Assembly (NCBI GenBank): GCA_002401345.1
Contig: NVSU01000013.1
Location: 1 to 32,813 of the forward strand
Source: Candidatus Wolfebacteria bacterium
GTDB taxonomy: Bacteria > Patescibacteriota > Minisyncoccia > Phycocordibacterales > NVSU01
Reading direction: 5' to 3'
DNA length: 32,813 nucleotides
Part shown: in pieces, positions 18,944 to 28,197 of the stretch
Numbering within the stretch: position 1 is the stretch's first letter
Layout of the letters: each line of letters begins with the position of its first letter
Made by a program: the position numbers and the translations under genes
Notes under the pieces: generated by a model
Database searches by the model: none
Seen by the model: only the letters and a program-made list of their open reading frames with translations
What the model was told of the DNA's origin: nothing

Positions 18944-20203
18944 ATGGAAGAATTATTGCCTCAAATCTTAAACGATACAATAAGCTTACAAGATACCTTC
19001 CCTCTTTTAATAGACAGGGAAGTTGATTATATCAATGAAGCAAAAGAGTTGTTTGATGGTGAATTTTATAGCTACTCCCTGCTAGCAATTTGGAATGCAG
19101 CAGTGAACAATCTGAAAAGGAAGGTTGAAGCATATGGTGTTGAATTGTGGTCATCTGTTGTTAAGGACGAACCTGGACGGAAAAAACATGATGGCGATGG
19201 TGATACCATTTCCGAAAGGTGGAGTAATGTTGATGACCTCACTTTAATTGCAGGTGCTACCAAACTTGGCTTGCTAAATCCAAAAGCAGGGAAAACATTG
19301 GAGATGATTAACTGGATGCGTAATCATGCTTCCCCCGCACATGACTCCGATCACCGAGTAGAACGAGAAGATGCAATAGGTCTTATATTGCTTCTTCAGA
19401 AAAATCTGTTTGAACAACCAATTCCAGATCCAGGACATTCTGTATCCTCCTTATTTGACCCGATAAAAAACAAGGTCCACACTCCAGATGAATTGAATGT
19501 ACTGAAGGACCAAATCAATTCTTTCAGGCCACAAGACATACGAATTTCATTTGGCTTTTTTACTGATTTATTGACTGCTGGAGAGGAACCTTCGACTACA
19601 AATGTTATTGCACTATTCCCAACAGTTTGGGAGAAATCGAATGACGATTTAAGAAAAGCTCTCGCAATAAAGTATCATACATTTATCATTGATCCAGATA
19701 CTGATGGCAGCTTAGATGAAGGTGCTAAAACTAGAGTCTTTGAAATGTTAGTTACATTAGACGCTGTACACTATATTCCAGATGGAACTAGGGCGAGACT
19801 TTTCAGAAGAGCGGCCCAACAACTGGCAATTGCAAAAGACACTAGCTATGGCTGGAAAGATGAAGAAGCCGCCTCCAGAAGTTTATTACAATTAGGAACA
19901 TCTATTCCAGAAGTGGCATTTATAGAAGTCTTTCAAGAGATACTTTCTGTTTATTGCGGTAATTATTGGGGTCGTTCAGATAGTCACTTTAGTCTTAAGG
20001 ATTTTATTGAGGTGCTTAACACCGACCGGTTAAGGATCGTGATGAAGATATTCAGAGAAATTGACAGAGTTCAGGCAGAATTATTTTCACCAAAGGCTAA
20101 AAACTTTGCTGTACAACTTCTTACGTCATTTGAAGTTAGGCTGACATTAGAAGCACATAAAAAAGAATTAACCGACACCTTAGAAATTATCAAGGAATTA
20201 TAG
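18944..20203 (+). CDS. HEPN-like domain protein of unknown function
   Basis: N-terminal 'EAKELFDGEFYSYSLLAIWNAAVNNLKRK' helix and 'MINWMRNHASPAHD' R-x6-H motif (codons 19319-19342) resemble HEPN; long helical C-terminus. Confidence 0.65.
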   Translation: MEELLPQILNDTISLQDTFPLLIDREVDYINEAKELFDGEFYSYSLLAIWNAAVNNLKRKVEAYGVELWSSVVKDEPGRKKHDGDGDTISERWSNVDDLTLIAGATKLGLLNPKAGKTLEMINWMRNHASPAHDSDHRVEREDAIGLILLLQKNLFEQPIPDPGHSVSSLFDPIKNKVHTPDELNVLKDQINSFRPQDIRISFGFFTDLLTAGEEPSTTNVIALFPTVWEKSNDDLRKALAIKYHTFIIDPDTDGSLDEGAKTRVFEMLVTLDAVHYIPDGTRARLFRRAAQQLAIAKDTSYGWKDEEAASRSLLQLGTSIPEVAFIEVFQEILSVYCGNYWGRSDSHFSLKDFIEVLNTDRLRIVMKIFREIDRVQAELFSPKAKNFAVQLLTSFEVRLTLEAHKKELTDTLEIIKEL

Positions 20204-20269
20204 TACCGGACTTTAACTCGTATATTAAAAACAGAAAATCAATCATGGCTGATATCATATCCAATAACA

Positions 20270-23200
20270 TCATTTGTTCCTCTCGGATTTTTTCTTTCTC
20301 TTCATCGCATCCAGAATTACCTTAGACACTGAATCTCTCTTTTTATCCATTTCCGATTCAGGAATGGCATTGTATTTAGATTTTACCCGATATCCCTTTG
20401 TTCGTTTCTCAATTGAGGCAATCTGAGCAATTTGCTGATCTAAGAAAAAAGCCAATTGCCCCTTGGTAAAAACTTTGACCATTGATTGCACCGAGGGAGT
20501 AAGATTGGAATAAAGAAATTCCTTTAAGCTATTGGCGTGATGTTCTCCTGAAGAACAAACAACAACTATCTTATAACCAGCAGTTAGGCACTTTTCAATA
20601 TTTTTAATCTCATACTCTTTAGTGGTCACAGATATTTCACACGCAATCCTTATTTCACCAAGTTCCAGTGCAACATCAACTCTCCCTTTTCCGTGCGGTA
20701 CTTCTTGCTCAATAGTTGCTTTAAATCCTCTGGATTCTGCTAGCTTTTTCACATATGTCTGAAGATAACGATGTTCTGTTATACCCTTTCTCTCAGATTC
20801 CACCTTTTGTATCTCATCTCTCTCAATACTTGGCTTGTCATCAGCCACAGGCTGTTCCACTATAGCTTGAGGTTCTTCCTTTTCAGAAATAGGATGAATA
20901 TGTGAGACCAAATTATCTGCTATCCCTTTTTCAATATTTTCACGATTCTCACCATACTTGTCTCTAGATAATCGTATGATATTAGCTTTCCTTTCCGAAG
21001 CTATATTCTTATCTACTTTATCAGGGAGAACAGTGACCAGATTAAAATCACTATCTCTTTTATCCACTCGTACAATAGCCTCACCAATATTCAGATTTTG
21101 CAAGTCCGATGAGCTGAAGTACGAAAATCCATCTTCCAATTTCTTTGCATCAAAATCTCCTAGTCTGAAACAAATTCGTGTTCCTGCATTGGATATAATG
21201 GAATTTGCTACTTCACTATCCTGTTTCTGGATTTGGTCAAGATTCTGATGTGCTGCAACAAGTCCAAAATGGTATTTTCTTGCACCAGATAATATGTCTT
21301 CCATAGACTTTGTAATAAAATTCTGGAATTCGTCCACGTATAGGAAATAGTTGTTTCTAGATGCATCACTCTTCGCCTGACGGGCCATTACAGCCTGATG
21401 GAGTTTTGACACAATGAGCGTTCCCAAAAGGTAGCTATTCTCAGACCCTATAAGACCTTGTGAGAGTTTGACCAAAAGAATTTTACCTCCGTCCAGAATA
21501 GAATTAAAATCCAAACCCTCCTTTTGCGCCATCATATTGCGGATTAGTTTGGGACGTAAGAAGGTGTTAAGTCGGGTGAGTAGCGGTGCAATGGAATGGC
21601 TTTTCAAATGAGGAAATTCATTTTCCCAATAGTAGACTACGCTAGGATCGCGTACCGTTTTCATAAACGTATCACGGAATTTCTGCTCAACTAAAAATCT
21701 TCTTAAATCAAGTAGAGTACCCCCCTTGTCACTTTCTAAGAAGGCAGAAATTGCATTTGAAAGAACTGAGGTCATTACATCACCCCAACTCGTGGCAATC
21801 CTTTGGAATAGTGCAATCAAATCCGAGGAAAGCACAATCTTTTCAATCTCTGAATGCGCTGTTAATAGATTAAATCCTACTGGGTAGTCATAATCTGAAG
21901 GATCAACAAGTACAACATCTTTATGTCTGTGATCTGGTATATGTGATAGTACGTTATCTATAAGGTCACCGTGAGGATCTAACACAGCTATTCCATTACC
22001 CTTTTCAATATCCTGTATAATTTGGTTCAACAGGAATACTGATTTCCCCATGCCTGTTGCACCTATAACATGAATGTGTCGAAGCTTTTGTTCAGCACTC
22101 AGTCCAACTTCCGTTTCTTTGGAATGATGCAAATTTACACCTAAAACGTATTCATTGTTACATACAGCATCTGGCGCTTTTTTAGTTTTACCCAAATCAC
22201 GTCCTAATTTTTCTGACACTACGGAAGCAGACGGAAGATGAACCAATGAGACGAGTTCCTTACTGTTCAGGATCATTCCTAGTCGATGTGAGTTTCTGTG
22301 CAATACCCCGAATAAGTGTGCATCATATGGGTACTTGTCATTAGAGAGTGCGATTAACTCATTTGAACTAGGTCGAGAGAGTAGTTTTAATACGCCGGCA
22401 ACACTTTGCACTATTTCCAATGACCGCTCGTTAGACTCACTCTGTGCAAGCACACGTATTACCACACTAAATAGAGGTGAAGCTACTTTCTCTCTAGTCA
22501 AAGAGAGGATTTCAGGGGCATCTGAAAAGAAACAACCTCCAGAATCATCCTGAACTGCATGGAGCATTTCTTTTGCCCACGGATTTTTAACGCCTTGAAA
22601 TAAGACCTGTATTGCTCCCATTTCACCACTCTCTATCCCCTCTAGTGCACCCGCGATACTTGAAAGAAGATCAGGATTAAATCCCCTCACAGATTGCAAT
22701 GGACACATAAACTCATCGGATAAACCAAAATCCACAATGAGCATTTCTTGAAATCCATCATATTCCTGATACTTCTTTATTAAATACCCCTGCTCGATGG
22801 TAAGAACAACTTCTGGATAAAATGCTTTTACTTGATTCAAGACATATGACTCATCAGGCTGCCTGCACGTAATCTGAATAACCGTCTTGTCATGAGTACT
22901 AATCACCTCATAACAAATTGGCAAACGACAATTAGAAAGCATCACCAGAAAACTTTCAGCAGTATCAATTGAAGTATCTTGACCCTTTGGTACATTTATT
23001 TGAATTTCACTTAATGTATACATGTCCTCAGAAGGAAATGCTGATCTATCTATACTTATATCGCTTAAGTCGGTGTCCTCATTTTGCACCTGAGTCGATT
23101 TACTTCTAAACATATCTGCAATGGAACTTAATAGTGTAGGTTCTCTTCCATCGTCTATAGCTAGATCAGGAGAAACAGGAATCTGTAATAGTGGAGCAAA

Positions 23201-23305
23201 AGGAGGTTCAAGTTGGACAGGTTGACCGTAGACGTACCACCCACGACCAAAGTGTTCCCACTTATAGAACTGAGACGTAAGATTTTCACTTGATGAGGGG
23301 ATCAT
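20270..23305 (-). CDS. TraG/VirD4-HerA-like P-loop ATPase with C-terminal nuclease-fold-like domain
   Basis: Walker A 'GATGMGKSVFL', 'GIAVLDPHGDLIDNVL', Walker B 'YFLYVDEFQNFI', 'GLVAAHQNLDQI'. Tail 'RGFKATIEQEVPHGKGRVDVALELGEIRIACEISVTT'. Confidence 0.85.
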   Translation of the reverse strand: MIPSSSENLTSQFYKWEHFGRGWYVYGQPVQLEPPFAPLLQIPVSPDLAIDDGREPTLLSSIADMFRSKSTQVQNEDTDLSDISIDRSAFPSEDMYTLSEIQINVPKGQDTSIDTAESFLVMLSNCRLPICYEVISTHDKTVIQITCRQPDESYVLNQVKAFYPEVVLTIEQGYLIKKYQEYDGFQEMLIVDFGLSDEFMCPLQSVRGFNPDLLSSIAGALEGIESGEMGAIQVLFQGVKNPWAKEMLHAVQDDSGGCFFSDAPEILSLTREKVASPLFSVVIRVLAQSESNERSLEIVQSVAGVLKLLSRPSSNELIALSNDKYPYDAHLFGVLHRNSHRLGMILNSKELVSLVHLPSASVVSEKLGRDLGKTKKAPDAVCNNEYVLGVNLHHSKETEVGLSAEQKLRHIHVIGATGMGKSVFLLNQIIQDIEKGNGIAVLDPHGDLIDNVLSHIPDHRHKDVVLVDPSDYDYPVGFNLLTAHSEIEKIVLSSDLIALFQRIATSWGDVMTSVLSNAISAFLESDKGGTLLDLRRFLVEQKFRDTFMKTVRDPSVVYYWENEFPHLKSHSIAPLLTRLNTFLRPKLIRNMMAQKEGLDFNSILDGGKILLVKLSQGLIGSENSYLLGTLIVSKLHQAVMARQAKSDASRNNYFLYVDEFQNFITKSMEDILSGARKYHFGLVAAHQNLDQIQKQDSEVANSIISNAGTRICFRLGDFDAKKLEDGFSYFSSSDLQNLNIGEAIVRVDKRDSDFNLVTVLPDKVDKNIASERKANIIRLSRDKYGENRENIEKGIADNLVSHIHPISEKEEPQAIVEQPVADDKPSIERDEIQKVESERKGITEHRYLQTYVKKLAESRGFKATIEQEVPHGKGRVDVALELGEIRIACEISVTTKEYEIKNIEKCLTAGYKIVVVCSSGEHHANSLKEFLYSNLTPSVQSMVKVFTKGQLAFFLDQQIAQIASIEKRTKGYRVKSKYNAIPESEMDKKRDSVSKVILDAMKRKKKSERNK

Positions 23306-23347
23306 ATATTACTTTTAGAAGAACTTTCCATTCATTAAATTCTATGC

Positions 23348-24334
23348 TTATTGCTGTTTCGCATTTTTCAACTCGGTAAATATAGAAGACAAATCTAGCA
23401 CCTGTTTCCTGTTCATTGCCTGTGGTGCCATTGTGATCAATTTTTCTATATACCTTTCAGCGTATCCCCCATAAAAGTTTATCTCCTCCTTCACTTGTCC
23501 AACTGTTTTATCTCCAAGAAATAACCCTGCAATACTATACAATGGGTAAAGAATAACTTTTTTGAATATCAATGCGATTACATTTGCAATGAACACCGGA
23601 ATACCATAAACTATCGCCACTATTGGATTACAACCAGGTTTACCGTATGTCTTCCTATGAATCCTATTACCAAAATTTACAAGCCATAAAGTAACCGTGA
23701 GTACTTTGTCTGGCAACCATATCCTTGAGAGTGGCAAAAACATTAAAAAACATGCGATTGTGTGTATGCACCAAATAGCAAGTAGGCCATTTGTCCAAAG
23801 AGGAATTTCAATATACCTACCAATAATAACCAACCATATAAGTATTACAGTAGCGGAAGCCCATGCAACAACAGATTGTATTGGTATATCATCTTTCAAT
23901 TCCTCCATCAATACTTCCCGAAGTATAAAGCCTTTAGATACCACAAACTCTTTGGTGTGATACTTATATTTAGTTGATTTTACAAAAGTCCATACCTCCT
24001 GAATCATCTCCTGAACCATTTCGATAACCTCATATGACAACCCTAGTTCCTCTTCTCCTGGGGCATACTCCTTCTCTCTGATCGGTTGTTCATATACAGT
24101 CTCCTGATCCCTCAAATATGACTCTAAGAATGCAATACAAGGCTCTATTGCTATAAAATTCTCTTGAAACCTTTGGTACAAGTTCGGATCAGTTTCCCTT
24201 TTATGATGAACTAAGTCAGGGTGCCATCGGCTCTTTATTTTCCTTTCGACTACCTTTAAGTCTTCAGCTTTTAGCTTTTTAATATCGGTTATTACAAGAA
24301 GCCTAATTGCTTGATCAAGAGTAATCTCATCCAT
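23348..24334 (-). CDS. Membrane protein with degenerate N-terminal J-domain
   Basis: 'VVERKIKSRWHPDLVHHKRETDPNLYQRFQENFIAIEPCIAFL' contains an HPD tripeptide in J-domain context. Several hydrophobic segments (VVAWASATVILIWLVIIG, GLLAIWCIHTIACFLMFLPL, PIVAIVYGIPVFIANVIALIF). Confidence 0.65.
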   Translation of the reverse strand: MDEITLDQAIRLLVITDIKKLKAEDLKVVERKIKSRWHPDLVHHKRETDPNLYQRFQENFIAIEPCIAFLESYLRDQETVYEQPIREKEYAPGEEELGLSYEVIEMVQEMIQEVWTFVKSTKYKYHTKEFVVSKGFILREVLMEELKDDIPIQSVVAWASATVILIWLVIIGRYIEIPLWTNGLLAIWCIHTIACFLMFLPLSRIWLPDKVLTVTLWLVNFGNRIHRKTYGKPGCNPIVAIVYGIPVFIANVIALIFKKVILYPLYSIAGLFLGDKTVGQVKEEINFYGGYAERYIEKLITMAPQAMNRKQVLDLSSIFTELKNAKQQ

Positions 24335-24340
24335 ATTTCC

Positions 24341-24940
24341 CTATGGTCTATAGAATTCTTTCATTATTGGTTTGGCAGCACCTTCTGAGAACCCCTTAAA
24401 TCCTTGAGTAGAGGTAATAGACTCTATGGCATTGAGCACACAAGTATGAATCATTCCCTGAAACATCTTGTGGGTATCTTCTTGATACCAGGTCTTACTT
24501 TTCATATTATTCTTCAGCACTGGTCCGATGAACGGAAAGCAGTATAACAGTCGTTGCCAAAAGCTGATCTCCCTATTAAACCACCAGGAAACAAAAAATC
24601 CTGTTCCGAACAAGCCAGAAGAAATCTTGAAAACATATGGTCCGCGAGATACGCATAAGTACTCTCTTCTAGACGAAAAAAATCCCCCTTCCTTGTATAA
24701 CTTTCTGGAGATTCTTATGCCGGGAATATTGCAGATAATGACATTACGCTCTACTGATTTATAAAATGCTTGTGTAGAGCACTGTATGTTTTGAATATTC
24801 TGCGACCAATTTGAAATTTCTATTTCTGATACAGTAAGTGTCTCTCCAATATAGGAACCAATAGACCAACCTTGCTTTATTCCAGATATAAAGGGCTGCA
24901 ATTCGTTTTTTGACATCAAAAAAAGTGAAGGTTGCCTCAA
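24341..24940 (-). CDS. Hypothetical protein, possibly membrane-associated
   Basis: 199-aa ORF (an internal start at MSKNEL is possible); ends 6 bp before the J-domain gene. Confidence 0.6.
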   Translation of the reverse strand: MRQPSLFLMSKNELQPFISGIKQGWSIGSYIGETLTVSEIEISNWSQNIQNIQCSTQAFYKSVERNVIICNIPGIRISRKLYKEGGFFSSRREYLCVSRGPYVFKISSGLFGTGFFVSWWFNREISFWQRLLYCFPFIGPVLKNNMKSKTWYQEDTHKMFQGMIHTCVLNAIESITSTQGFKGFSEGAAKPIMKEFYRP

Positions 24941-25014
24941 AATTTAAACCTCGTTTGCATAAAAAACCTACTACCAATAACATACGAATAAATGACAAGT
25001 ATAAATTTGAAGGT

Positions 25015-25650
25015 TTAAGAAATAATATTTGCCAATATCTCCCTTACTTGTATTTTGTTGTTCACCGTAGTATTTATCTTGAACTTCTTAATCAACTTCA
25101 GACTGTCATAATACTCATTATAAAGATCATTCTTGTATACCGCTAATTTCTTGTTGGTTAAGTGAATCGGAATATTGATTGCTTTCCTAGACAAATTCTT
25201 GTCTGTATTATATCGCAATCTCTCTATAATAGTATTAGGTTCTGCCGTCACTAGAATTAAGATGACATCTCTTTCAGTTAACTCTTTCTCCATCTCAAGG
25301 GCATAGTCGAAGCGATCTAAATTGAACAACAGTTTACTGTATACAACTTCAGTGAGAAACAGACGCTCAATTATCATATTGTCGTGCTTAATACTATCAA
25401 CAACCCCAAAAATCTCATTCGTTCTCATCCTTAAATAATTTATTGAACTACATATAATATCAGAATCTAAATTCTCAAAATGTTCCGGATCATAAAGCAA
25501 TTTAATCTCTGGAAATTGCCTAAGTAAATGTTGGTGGAAATAATCATGCAGTTCTATAACCATTGCCCCTGGAAGAAAAAATTTTATCAAGGATGAAACC
25601 GTACCCTTCCCGCAATAATTGGCACCCTCAATTAAGACACGCTTTACCAT
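25015..25650 (-). CDS. P-loop nucleoside/nucleotide kinase-like protein (dTMP kinase-like)
   Basis: N-terminal 'MVKRVLIEGANYCGKGTVSSLIKFFL' Walker A, 'DNMIIERLFLTEVVYSKL', 'VILILVTAEPNTIIERL'. Confidence 0.7.
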   Translation of the reverse strand: MVKRVLIEGANYCGKGTVSSLIKFFLPGAMVIELHDYFHQHLLRQFPEIKLLYDPEHFENLDSDIICSSINYLRMRTNEIFGVVDSIKHDNMIIERLFLTEVVYSKLLFNLDRFDYALEMEKELTERDVILILVTAEPNTIIERLRYNTDKNLSRKAINIPIHLTNKKLAVYKNDLYNEYYDSLKLIKKFKINTTVNNKIQVREILANIIS

Positions 25651-25661
25651 AATTACTTGAA

Positions 25662-26483
25662 CTATTCGTAAACGTATGGAGTCAAAAAGTCCTTTTCATA
25701 AAAGACCTTTTCAACAAAACTATTTACGTTTATCTCTTGTAAAGGGTCATTAATACTATCCTGTTTAGTGTGATTTTCAACTCGAAGGAGTAGTCCCCAT
25801 TTATTTTCTTTTAATAACCCCTTATGTTTCAAATCCTTAAACTCATCCTTTGATTTAAACAGTGAACTCAGATAAAGCAAACAAGCGCTAGTAGAAACAG
25901 TTGTTACACCACAGCAAATTAACACATGTTGTTCAGTCCCACTGGTATTTCGTATTGATCCATTAAAAATTACGCCATAACATACTTTCACAAGTTGACC
26001 GGCTTCTCTTTCTATTTCAAAAACTCTTTCTTTTCCTTGTGATTGGGAAGGGTACACAAGTATCCCTTTCGGATCTTTGATAAATTTGATTGGGGCACCA
26101 ATTTTGCCAAGCAAGTGCCTTGTCCCAGGATTCCATTTTGGACCGCTAATGCTGAGAACATTAGGATGCAAACTTATGTTGGCGCCAAGTGTGCCTCCAT
26201 CCTGTATGAGAATTTTTTCAGAGTCAAATAGGGTATTAATCGTCTGAAAACCAACCAAGAGCGCATATACATCTCCTTGTTGAACAATAACTTTATTGTC
26301 CTTTTCACCGGGAGGTATAGAACCATATGCATATATGATCTCCTTGTTAGTATTAAAAGATAAGGCCCTTGCAAAAGCTCTCCATCCGACAAAATATTTA
26401 ACACATCGCTCAATCTGCTTTCCAATAACAGCTCCAATAATAAGAACAATTATACCGGCAACTATATTCAAAATCAGGTCCAT
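25662..26483 (-). CDS. N-terminally membrane-anchored protein of unknown function, possibly Rossmann-like
   Basis: TM helix 'LILNIVAGIIVLIIGAVIG', then 'VYALLVGFQTINTLF..', 'NVLSISGPKWNPGTRHLLGKIG', 'EQHVLICCGVTTVSTSACLLYLSSLF'. Confidence 0.6.
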   Translation of the reverse strand: MDLILNIVAGIIVLIIGAVIGKQIERCVKYFVGWRAFARALSFNTNKEIIYAYGSIPPGEKDNKVIVQQGDVYALLVGFQTINTLFDSEKILIQDGGTLGANISLHPNVLSISGPKWNPGTRHLLGKIGAPIKFIKDPKGILVYPSQSQGKERVFEIEREAGQLVKVCYGVIFNGSIRNTSGTEQHVLICCGVTTVSTSACLLYLSSLFKSKDEFKDLKHKGLLKENKWGLLLRVENHTKQDSINDPLQEINVNSFVEKVFYEKDFLTPYVYE

Positions 26484-26511
26484 TCTAATAGCGTATTTAA
26501 GTGTTTATTTA

Positions 26512-27207
26512 TCAGCCTCTGGATTCAATCTGATTAATTTTTTTTACAATTACGTTTGGGGGTATATCTTTAGTAACAACTGCCCCAGCACAGATATATG
26601 AATTATCTCCTATATTGATTCCACCTATGATAGTTGAATTAAAAGCTATTATAACGTTGTTACCAATTTTCGGGGAACTATCCAATGGGTTTTCCTCAGC
26701 AACTCCATGCTTTAAATATTTATGTACTAATGAACCATAAACACTGGAATAATCACCGATAACACAGTCATTGCATACAAACCCTCCAATACGCGAGTGT
26801 GAACCTATACTAACTCTTTTGAATATTTGTGCACGATAGTGAATTTTCGTATTATTTCCAATGCAAGCACCTCGTCCAATATATGATTGCTCCCCGCAGA
26901 TAACATTGTTTCCCAGTGAAGCACCTGAATAAATAATAGTTCCAGCTTGAATGTGACAGTGACTACCGACTGTAGTCACTATTTTTTGGTCTGTAGATGT
27001 AGTGTGTTTTTCTGGTATCAGGATGGAACGAAGGTCATCTCTCAATAATTTACCAATTATAGAACTGGCTTCTATTATCGTATTACTTCCAACTTCGACA
27101 GTTGATGGGAAACTTGCTGACTTATGGATGACTGCTCCATTTTCTAGTTGTATATAAGCCTGCTTATCGAAGTTAAATTGTTTCATTAGATGCTCTTTAA
27201 GATCCAA
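26512..27207 (-). CDS. Left-handed beta-helix (hexapeptide repeat) acyltransferase
   Basis: Tandem hexapeptides: 'IGRGACIGNNTKIHYRAQIFKRVSIGSHSRIGGFVCNDCVIG', 'IIGGINIGDNSYICAGAVVTKDIPPNVIV'. Confidence 0.88.
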   Translation of the reverse strand: MDLKEHLMKQFNFDKQAYIQLENGAVIHKSASFPSTVEVGSNTIIEASSIIGKLLRDDLRSILIPEKHTTSTDQKIVTTVGSHCHIQAGTIIYSGASLGNNVICGEQSYIGRGACIGNNTKIHYRAQIFKRVSIGSHSRIGGFVCNDCVIGDYSSVYGSLVHKYLKHGVAEENPLDSSPKIGNNVIIAFNSTIIGGINIGDNSYICAGAVVTKDIPPNVIVKKINQIESRG

Positions 27208-27974
27208 CTTACCGCTTTATCGTGTACGTATTTCTCAATAGTCGGGTCTTTAAATGCGTGTCCTCCACTAACTACAATATCAAGCTCTACGTTTGGCTCA
27301 ATTGTGCAATAATCTTGTGCAAATTTTACTGACACTTTATCATCGCTATCACCATGAAACACTAAAGATGGAGCTTGCAGCTTAGAAATACCTAAATATG
27401 GAAACATTAATGCCATTTCTAAATACAGCGATACTGATCCAACAAATTCATTTAAGATTGTAGTCCCCCCTTCATCTAATAATTGTAGCGCTTTTTCATC
27501 AGAAATTGCCCCTTCCCATTCAAGTATCGAATTAGTAAAAGTACCTTGATAGTCCAGTACGGGATTAAGAAAGACAAAAAGCTCAATCTCTTGTTTAATC
27601 CTTAATTGACGCTCTAGGAGAGCAACACTACCACCAAAACTAGATCCTATTATTACTATCCGTTTACCTCTTCGTTTAATCCATTTTAAAACGGTTATGT
27701 AGTCATACAGAGCACCCTGAACGTCAAAATCCTTACTTGGGATGTCACTTTCTCCGTGTCCACGAAAATCAAATCGAAAAACCTCTAATCCAACAGTCAG
27801 CAGCCTTCCAGCAAATCGGTCAAATCGACCTTTTTCATGTTTATCAGTAAAAATACCATGCAACAGTAACACAATGCAATTTTCCAAAGAATTACCCGCT
27901 GGAACTTCATAAATCGCTTTAATATCGTGTCCATCAGGTGTACGAATATTGGGGTATGAAATTTGATCATTCAT
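27186..27974 (-). CDS. Alpha/beta hydrolase
   Basis: 'IVLLLHGIFTDKHEKGRFDRFAGRLLTVGLEVFRFDFRGHGESD', nucleophile elbow 'VIIGSSFGGSVALL', 'SLVFHGDSDDKVSV', 'VVSGGHAF'. Overlaps the next gene by 22 bp. Confidence 0.9.
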   Translation of the reverse strand: MNDQISYPNIRTPDGHDIKAIYEVPAGNSLENCIVLLLHGIFTDKHEKGRFDRFAGRLLTVGLEVFRFDFRGHGESDIPSKDFDVQGALYDYITVLKWIKRRGKRIVIIGSSFGGSVALLERQLRIKQEIELFVFLNPVLDYQGTFTNSILEWEGAISDEKALQLLDEGGTTILNEFVGSVSLYLEMALMFPYLGISKLQAPSLVFHGDSDDKVSVKFAQDYCTIEPNVELDIVVSGGHAFKDPTIEKYVHDKAVSWILKSI

Positions 27975-28172
27975 TTTATGAGTATTACATATCTTAACAT
28001 ATCAGAGGGTCTATTCCCAACATCCTCTAAAATTGAAATATACAAAAATCCCATAAGAAGCTTTATCGCTGCAAAGTTTAGACAGTGCAGATCCTGAATA
28101 CATGACCATTACACTCAAACTTATCCAGAGCTTTCATGAAAGGTGTGTTTTTACCCCCCTTGTTCTCAACTT

Positions 28173-28197
28173 TCATAACCCTATCATAGGGATATGA
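28173..28197. promoter_or_regulatory. Inverted repeat overlapping the start codon of the 28194 ATPase (operator-like)
   Basis: tcataaccctat-c-atagggatatga, 11 of 12 positions complementary. Confidence 0.5.
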
